A DNA stretch of 64,000 nucleotides from Symbiodinium natans. Its lineage: Eukaryota > Sar > Dinophyceae > Suessiales > Symbiodiniaceae. The position numbers and the translations under genes were made by a program. The notes under the pieces were generated by a model. It made no database searches. It was not told the DNA's origin and saw nothing but the letters and a program-made list of their open reading frames with translations. This document shows positions 56,654 through 64,000 of this stretch, one piece after another (position 1 is the first letter of the stretch; each line of letters starts with the position of its first letter). The stretch is from the NCBI GenBank assembly GCA_905221605.1, contig CAJNDS010000432.1, forward strand, positions 1 through 64,000, given 5' to 3'.

Positions 56654-59600
56654 ATGCCGAATTCAGACTTGGATGATGATGAGGGTCTCGGCTGGGTGGG
56701 TGAGGCCGAAAGCGGCTCCCAACCGTCCCACGCAACTGCGTCAACCGCGGCAACCTTTATCCGTGCAGAGGTGGTGATACCCGAAGGCCTCGAGCCCGGT
56801 GACGCGTTTGAGGTTGTTCTGGAGGGCATTCCCTTCGAAGTCACGGTGCCGAAAGACAAAAGGGCAAACGATGTCCTCGAGCTTGAGGTGCCCGCAGAGG
56901 AGTTCGAGAGCCGCGGAACTTCGGACACACCGGAACCTCACCTTCAACCAGAAGACCAGAGGCGACATGTCTCCTTTACGGATGCCGAGCCTGCCGTCGT
57001 CTTGTTCAGGCCAGAAGTGGGTGGTCTGCATGGACCGGGGCAGCTAACTTCGGACGAGCTGCGGCGGTGTGAAAAGTGTGAAAAGGTTGAGCTGGTTGTC
57101 CCAGCAGGATGCCGTCCAGGTGACGTGCTGAACGTGAACGCGGGCAGTTCAGAGATGGAAATCACAGTGCCCGAAAACTGCAGACCCGGCGACATTCTGG
57201 AGGTGAGAGAGCAGAAGTTCAGACATGCTTTTTTTTTTGCTGTGGGTTTGTAAGGAGTTCATACTGCGATGTTTTGACATGCTTTTTGCTGGTTGTTAGT
57301 TTCGAATTCAAGTATTCTCCCCGTGCCTCATCACCCAGTCTGTGCCGGCCCGCCGAGCACCCGCAGAAGCCCGCAGAGCCTGCTGGAGTCCTGGAGTGGC
57401 CCGTAGAGAACGCCACAGCTCCCGCCCCTCAGAATCCCGCTCCCTGGAGTGCCCACCCCTATAGATAAGCCCACAGGGAGTGCACCGCCGAGTATCCTTG
57501 GAGTGCCCAGACGCCAGCGGCGAGCGGCGGGGTGTCTGGCAGGATGGCTCCCACATCGGGTAGCAAGGGGTGGGGATGATCGAAAGGAAATAGCCTGAAA
57601 TAGTTGTTGCCTTGCCCTTTTTTAGCCTTGACACGCATGTTCCGTCGATGCATGTTCATGTGGAGGTGAATCTGCCAAGCCCAGCGGGGAGCCCGGAGGA
57701 GAGCCCAGAAGAGAGCCCGGAGGAGAGCCCGGAAGAGAGCCCGGAGGAGAGCGAGATGGAGGTGCAAAGGACCGAAGTGCCCGAGGTCCTTGCGTTGGAG
57801 GACGGCGAGGTAGAGCCGTCCAAGGCTGAGGTGATAGAGGGCCAAGAGGAGGCACAGCAAACACGGGAAGCAGTGGAAACACAGGAACAGGCGGCGGATG
57901 AGCCGAGGAAGCCAGGCCCAAAACAGCCTGGGGCAGAAGACTCAGCAGACAAAATCAAAGCTGAGGAGCCAGCACGCGATTCCTGCGACGCGTTGCAGGC
58001 AGGGAGGGAGCCCAGCCAGGAAGCCCTGGATCCCACTCCGCTGGATCCGCTGGATGTGGGAGCCCTCGCAACCGAGTCTTCCGAGTCAAAGCTTGAAAAG
58101 CTTGAAGCAGAGGAATCTGTCCAAGAACCTTCAGCTGATCAGCCGGCCGAGGTCGTTGAGACTGATCTCCAGTCGAACCCCCCTCCTGGTGACGAGGCCA
58201 CGCCACCAGGCCTCGAGATCCTCGAGCTTGAGCCAGAGTCAGATCCCGTGCCCTCGGGGTCTTTAGAGAAGGTGGAACACGCGGAACTTGTGGAACATGT
58301 GGAACATGTGGAACATGTGGAACATGTGGAACTCGTGGAGCACGTGGACCTTGCGGAGCCCGACCCAGCAGAAGCCGAAGCGTCTGCCCGGTCTGCAAGG
58401 CTGACCGAGCTTGAGGTTCGCAATGCGGAGCTGCAGGAAATGGTGTACAAGCTGGAGCGCGAAAAGAAATTCCTCTCCAGTTCTCTGACGGCATCGTTGA
58501 CTACGTCATATGCCAAGAGCCAGGTTTACTTGGGCAAGCACACCAGGAACACCAACGGCTGCCAGAAGGCAAAGGAGGAGGCCAAGAAGCGGCGTCGCGC
58601 CAGTGAGCAGAAGCAGGCCCCCGGAATAATGTCCCGGAGAATGCTTCAGCAATTGTAAGTTTCGGTGGAAGAAACCGAGGCCTTCGTCCAGACGGAGTCC
58701 CTGCCTCGGAATTGACAGCGGTGAACCATCAGGGAACTGTGCGGGTCCGCACAGCATCTGACTAAGGCCAGCCGATCCTACTTGTCCTGCTGGGGAAAGT
58801 TTTCAGGCACCGTGTAGTAGGCTTCCTTTCCCAGCACTTGCTCATTGTCATGTTTCTGCAGGCGATGGGAAGCGTTAGCCGCACGCTTAGAGCTGTTGTT
58901 GCGGGTTCATCTGCCAGAAGCATGCAGCGATGCAGTGGTTACCCGTAGAGTAGTCCTGCCTGGGTTTACGTAAAGGGTCAGGATGGGTTGGAGAGGCTCT
59001 CACCTGTTCGCTGCAATGCCCTTGCCAAGCTTGCACGTAGCTGCTCCGAGCTTGACTTGAAGCTCAGATTTCACACAGCTCCCGCCGGCGTTGCCGGAGA
59101 TGCCGCGCTAACCTGAGCGAAGATCCAGAGCCCTGGGGAACCAACTAAGGAGAGGTCGAGAGTACCTCACTTGCACTGCTGAGGCTAATTCTACCCAATG
59201 CACGAACGCCTTGCCTGGAGGCGAGTGATTTTCGCCGAAAGCGTGCAAAATAGAATGGTGTGATCTTGTATGTATATGACATTATACGGAGACACATACA
59301 TATATACATATTTATATAGTATTTATGCACGTACATGTGTGTTCATACATAAGCAAGTTGTGCGGGGCAACATTTGGACGTAGCAGGAGTGGGAACATGA
59401 TGACGCCAGCATGGCAACGCTGAAGATGGCAGTCTTGACCCTGAAGCAGCAAAAGGAGCCACCCTTCGTGTGTTTAGCTGCAAGAGCATATGCAGGTTTA
59501 CGAAAATAAGACCTAATACAGACCCGCAAAATAGTAGGATCCCCTTAGAGTAAGGACCCAATAAAAGGTACGCCTGTTTTCGCGTTTTCGGAAACCCCCT

Positions 59601-60234
59601 TAAATGGAAGCGATCAGCAGCCCGTCATCAGGAGGACTTGCGCCAGAAGCTTGCGGCAACGCAGAAGGAGAAGATCAGGCGATCCGTGTGGGCCCTGAGT
59701 ACTGGAGTGTCTCGGGTGGGGGGGCTCCTTTGCAGGCTGGAGCTCCAGGAGCGAAACTCCGTGCAGCTTGAAGCCTACGCTCAAGTCGCCGTCTTATCGA
59801 GGTTGTGAGAGAATGGCCACTGCTGATGTGAGCAGCCTCTCCAAAACTCTGCAACTTGAGTGTAAGGCTTTGCTGTCTCTGAAGAAAGAGAATGCTGAGC
59901 TTCGGGAGATTGCGTTGCAGGTTCGCCCACAACGGGAATCACCTCGCATTCAGAGCCTCCTATCATCTGCCTTGAGACAGGCGCTTCGGGGCAAAGAGGC
60001 GAGCGAAAAAGTCAAGGCAGGGGCACCGGGGCGCCGAATGTCGCCGGAAGAGATGGCCGAGCTGACGCGGCTGACGCAGCGCGGATGTTGTTTTTTTTCT
60101 CCAGTTATTCCTTTCTAGAAGGTGGAGGAGCCGAGGGTCATCAAAGCCTTCAACAAGATGTCGCAGAAGTGCCTGGCCTCCGTTGCAAGCAGGAAGGGCG
60201 TCAGCCTTTGGCTCATGAACTTGTTGGTGTGAGA
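56654..60234 (+). CDS. PGD-repeat and coiled-coil protein, multi-exon
   Basis: Exon 1 from ATG 56654 to 57202 carries two related ~45-residue units: VIPEGLEPGDAFEVVLEG with FEVTVP, and VVPAGCRPGDVLNVN with MEITVPENCRPGDILE. A 463 bp intron (57203-57665) has the identical TGGAGGTGA at both ends and joins in frame to VNLPSPAG, SPEES repeats, a long acidic region, (EHV)n repeats and a basic coiled coil (LEVRNAELQEMVYKLEREKK). This exon ends at the strong donor GTAAGT (58655). Later coiled-coil pieces lie at ~59610-59680 (HQEDLRQKLAATQKEKIR), ~59733-59800 (LELQERNSVQLEAYAQ), 59829-59920 (LECKALLSLKKENAELREI) and to ~60080 (MSPEEMAELTRL). 60121-60234 gives VEEPRVIKAFNKMSQKCL and VSLWLMNLLV*. A single gene is inferred from order, orientation and composition. 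Function unknown; probably a structural or scaffold protein. Confidence 0.65.
57688..57755. repeat. 15 bp tandem repeat encoding PEES/SPEES
   Basis: Imperfect copies of GAGAGCCCGGAGGAG encode SPEES units within the coiled-coil gene. Confidence 0.9.
58270..58345. repeat. 9 bp tandem repeat encoding EHV
   Basis: GTGGAACAT is repeated several times in frame, giving EHVEHVEHV in the same gene. Confidence 0.9.
58656..59600. other. Long intron, with TATA/CATA simple sequence
   Basis: Lies between the GTAAGT donor at ~58655 and the next coiled-coil piece. An AT-rich ATACATA tract occupies 59265-59350. No coding frame is supported. Confidence 0.5.
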
Positions 60235-62480
60235 AGCGGTTGCCGCTGGCCTGACATGAATTTGCAGCCCTTGCGTCGCTGCTGTCGTCGTGTGTCACCT
60301 GATAGGCACACATCTGTGGAAGCTGCCCGGCACCCGGACAGTGATCTAGGAAGACTCCACTGACTCCGCGCCATGAGACACCCGTTTTTCAGCTAGTGCA
60401 AGGCCAGCAAGTGGCTGAATGCCCCGCCACCTTCCACCAAGCCCAGGCGGCACAAGGTGAGGGGCGCTCTCTATTCTCATGATTCCTCATGCCCAAAGGC
60501 AATAACTCTCGGACTCTCGGATCCATCAAGAATGCTGCAATGATCTGCCATGCAGGTCTAAGCAGTAAGCGCTGTGCCAGGTCCTGCCCGTGGATCTCGA
60601 GGAGGTTGCTGCCAGGCAAGATTCTGGGGCCGCAGGTTGGAAGCTTGAGCCGCTTGAGCTTTCAGCGTCAGGCAAGCCACGCTGCCTGTCGGTCATGCTG
60701 GAGGTCCGCAACTAAGCAACTAAGCAACTAAGAGGTCCCCTGAGGTTCTTGAGACAGTTAAGCAATTGGGACGTGCAGGCCTGCAGGGCGTCCGAGGTCG
60801 GAGCCAGAGACCGAATCTTAGTTTTGTCATGCCTAGTTTGCTCTTGCTAATGCTCTTGCTAAATCGGTGTCAATCCACGAAGATCTACATCTGTTTCGGG
60901 CGAGGTGACGGTTGTATCAGGGTTTCCGCGAAGCCACTGGCCTCTCCGGCTTGTCTTGCTTTGCAAGGTGTGCGAACTCTTCGAGAAGAGACGGTGGCAT
61001 CAGAGCCCTGCCTGTTGAGCCGTGCCAGTTCGCAGGTGTCAGTAGATGAGCAGCGAGGGCCAGCGCTGGGCCCGATACTTTCCAGAGCACAATCTGCCGG
61101 GCCCTGAGGTGAAAGAGAGCATGTCAAGGATCCTTTTCAAGAGAGAAGAAGCGAGAGAACCCGGAGTGCCAGAGGCACCGAAAGGCGAAGCTGGTATTGA
61201 GGCCCTGGTGTGTGCAGTGGCCATGTTAGGAGGGTGATTGTGCCTGAACATGTATTTGTTCATATTGATTTTTAGAGACATGTTTAGACTGTATACATGC
61301 AGCTCTCCTGGAAGCCAGAGAGGTCCTGGCATCTCCAGGCGGGGCATCCGCGGTCCGAGGCTGAAGTGTCTCTTCATCGCAGCGGCCATCGGTGATCTCT
61401 ATCCTCACATCTTCTCGCTGAGGTGCACATGCCTGTGGAGCAGTCTCCTGCATCTGCCCAGTCTGCACAAAGCCGAGTGATGCAGACGCAGCCGACCGCC
61501 GAATCGGCCACATCTACAATGGCTTGGTCATCGTGGCGCCAGCGGGACAGGACCTGGTTGGCCCAGGGAAGGCAGGAGGAAGTTCCTGGAACGGCTGCGA
61601 ATGTGACCATGGAGGGCCGACTGGCAACAGCAGCGATCTATGCCGGAGCTGCAATGAACGCCAACGCAGTGGGCTGGGGAGCAACAGCTCGAGCTGCAGA
61701 AGCCGCAGCCCGGCAAAAGTATGTCACGCAATCGAAGAACTCAAAGGACTCGCCTTCCCCGGATCCTGTGAGCTCAGCGAGTCCTGGATGGCAATGGTCA
61801 TATTGGTCATGGAATGTACCTCTTTACTTTCAGCCAATGCTCGCCATGTTCCACTTTCTCGCCTGCTTAGGCTCGATGCAGCCCTTATCGCTCCCCTGGT
61901 CGATGGCATTGCGCTCTGATCTCAGCGGTTCTGTATGATGTTGTGCTGCACACGCCCTCGTGCGCCCTCGTGCGCCCTCGTGCTACGTGTCAAAGAAGCA
62001 TTTTTCAATCCCAGGCCCGCCCAGGTGAATGAGCGAGCTGCCAGCGGGGCCCTCGTCCTGGAACCTGGCCAGGCTCCGATGTTCCGCAACCCATGGCGAA
62101 GCCCACACTCACTTGCACCAGTTCTGACAGGCACCACAGCTCCAGTGTGTGGACGAGTTTACCTGTGCCTTGACTGCATGATTAGGGAGATACCCTCATC
62201 GCCCTCCAGAACCCTCGAACATCCTCTCGGACCCTGGGCACTTTATGAGCGATTTCCTGCAATGACTCAAGTCTCCAAGGTACTTCTCCAAGCCACGCAG
62301 ACTCCATGCTGGCGGCAGATGACAACCAGCTCCGCAGCTTCTTCACAGGCGCGGTAGATGCGCCTGTTTGGAGATGGTGGCATTCCCTCACTTAAGCACG
62401 GTCATGGGACTCGAGTGTGAAGCCTGGGGCCTGCAAAAGAGTGGTGCAGGGTGGCTTCGTCACTTAGTTGACTTCAACTC
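60235..62480 (+). other. Unassigned region with exon-like stretches
   Basis: Protein-like + frames occur at 61058-61235 (RWARYFPEHNLPGPEVKE; MSRILFKREEAREPGVPE) and 61590-61735 (TMEGRLATAAIYAGAAMNAN; GATARAAEAAARQKYV). A GCGCCCTCGT tandem lies at 61957-61982. No family recognised; the pieces may belong to one or two further + strand genes. Confidence 0.3.
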
Positions 62481-62519
62481 CTTTTCGTGGTTGCTTTCTC
62501 TCGTTTTTCTCAGGCAGCT

Positions 62520-63470
62520 CATACCTGGATGGGCTTGACCTTGCAGCTTGCTGCCGAGACCTCGGCAAGACCATCGCTGCCTGGTGCACGTTCGTTTCTC
62601 TGTTGCAGTCTGTTGGCTACTATCCAGACTCCAGCGGGGTGTCTGTTTGTCTCGCAGTTCTGCGAAGCAGCTGCAGAGGCCCTCAGTTCAGCTTGGCTGA
62701 TGGCAGCGGTGGCCCCTGCGGGGATGGCTTCCCCATCTTCCGCACTGAGCCCAGCCTTTGATCCTTCTTGTTCGCAGAGTTCACGCAGAGTTCATCTACG
62801 GAGCAAGGCCACACTTTCACCGGGGCCTTACTGCTTGGGCATGCAGTCTTCCTTTCCCAGCCCGGAGCTTCACAGGACTGGGCCAAGCGTCGCAGCATGT
62901 CGCAGCTCATGGCACATTGTAAGTAGTGGGCTGTGTAAATCTCATCGGCAAGTTGGGGCTCCCGGCTTCTTCGGGCCACGAAGTAGTGTGCACAGGCGTG
63001 TGATGCACCGATGGGGAGACGTGTGTGAACTCCAGGATCTCCGACTAGTATACCGTCGTGGGCCGCTCCCCGCTGTTCGCCGGTTCGGTGAAGGCTGGCG
63101 CATGACCTGCCCCCCTTCTCCGGGCCATGTCTTGCGGGTGCGATTGGGATTGGGCGGTGGGGGCGGGGGGTGGAGAAGAAATCAGTGATAAGGACATGTG
63201 GTGTTTACGTGCGCTGTGGAAGGAGGAACAAAGGAAGCAGCAAGTACGCGTTTCTGGCAGGTCTCTTCGGCCGCGCAGAGCTTTTGCATGAGTTGATTGC
63301 TGGCTCCAAAGATGACGGCATGAGTCCAAGGGACGCAGGCCGGGACGTGTGGGGATTCATGAAAGCGTTCGAACATGTTCGAACATGTTCGAAACGTTGG
63401 TTCAGGTTCTCACGGTGGCTTCCTCGCGCTCTGCCATGGCCCACGCAGCATCTCTGGCGAGACGGGTGGG
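62520..63470 (+). CDS. Unrecognised multi-exon gene fragment
   Basis: Candidate + exons: ~62650-62755 (QFCEAAAEALSSAWLMAAVA); 62780-62919 (EFTQSSSTEQGHTFTGALLL; SQDWAKRRSMSQLMAH), followed by the consensus donor GTAAGT at 62920; and ~63225-63370 (SKYAFLAGLFGRAELLHELI; DDGMSPRDAGRDVWGFMKAF). All read the same way. No family recognised. Confidence 0.35.
63368..63393. repeat. 26 bp perfect palindrome
   Basis: TTCGAACATGTTCGAACATG continues TTCGAA and equals its own reverse complement. It is built from overlapping GAACATGTTC units. Confidence 0.95.
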
Positions 63471-63479
63471 AGTGAGTCT

Positions 63480-64000
63480 CGGCCCTGGATTCACCTCCGG
63501 ATACCTCAGGATACCTCAGTTCTGCAACGTTGTGCACTGGAGCTCGAAGCCGGCACGAGGTTTGACAGCCACTGTTACGTACCCATTGTTGTCGACGCGC
63601 GAAGCTGCAGCCCCTGCAGCGGGCTCGGTTCAGAAGCTGGGCCCTGACTCTGAGATTGCGTGCTAACGCGAGGCAGCTCGGCCAGCAGAATTGCCTTCGA
63701 TAGTGTCACTTTGCTGAAGCTGATAAGTTGTAGCTGGTTTCTCGTCCAGACAACGCGTGAAGTTTCTTTCATGCCTGGCTGAGGAAGCGGTTGACGTTTC
63801 GAGTCACACTTTGGTCTCTCTGCCTGACGTAGAGCTGGGGGTAGGCCGGTGCAACGTGTGATGCGGTGTGATGCATGATGATGCATTTCGAACTTGAGCA
63901 CGTGTGAATGACGTGAAGGCTTTGCTTTCGAAGCCATCGAATGGCGTTTGCGGCGAGAGCTTCACAACACTGATGGGGAAGGGCCAGCAGCAAGTTCCTT
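63480..64000. other. Unassigned end of window
   Basis: A + frame is open at 63480-63660 but unrecognised. Nothing else is supported. Confidence 0.3.

Overview
This window is nuclear DNA of a dinoflagellate, most likely a photosynthetic Symbiodiniaceae-type alga. Three things point there. Genes are cut into many short exons by introns with GT, GC or GA donors and an AG|G acceptor. Every gene I recognise reads on the + strand. A plastid isoprenoid gene (dxs) sits beside eukaryotic families: an M16 metallopeptidase, an ELO elongase and a papain-like protease. There is no bacterial operon structure, no Shine-Dalgarno pattern and no CRISPR.

Layout. 1-8375 is a satellite array of about 12 units (531-820 bp, mostly ~787). 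Each full unit combines a ~270 bp fold-back sequence with a 238 bp module bounded by 25 bp inverted repeats. Three units lack the module at one identical junction, and the array stops exactly at a module end. 8821-11879 encodes a secreted, EGF-containing surface protein. 12768-15698 encodes a polytopic membrane protein resembling OSCA/TMEM63 channels. 16408-21902 is an insulin-degrading-enzyme-like M16 metallopeptidase with large microsatellites in its first intron. 22722-23130 is a split J-domain without a visible HPD motif. 23668-24345 is an AT-rich island enclosed by extreme homopolymer C/G tracts.

24.4-33.4 kb holds weak exon-like pieces, a split PDZ-like domain (27367-28246) and a Glu/Ala minisatellite exon. 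33443-36035 is an ELO-type fatty acid elongase with all four family motifs spread over at least ten exons. 36-44 kb carries unrecognised + strand exons, including a 26-nt candidate intron and a zinc-ribbon. 44778-50833 is 1-deoxy-D-xylulose-5-phosphate synthase in about 27 short exon pieces. 51849-52014 is a GAA microsatellite. 55090-56361 is an uninterrupted papain-family cysteine protease. 56654-60234 is a coiled-coil protein with PGD repeats. The last 4 kb has exon-like stretches I cannot name.

The genes do not form an obvious pathway. dxs (plastid isoprenoids) and ELO (long-chain fatty acids) are both lipid-related, and the two peptidases and the J-protein concern protein turnover. The shared orientation fits the long unidirectional gene blocks known from dinoflagellates. 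Exon limits were read by eye from homology and splice signals. Where boundaries matter I give the bases; elsewhere spans are approximate.
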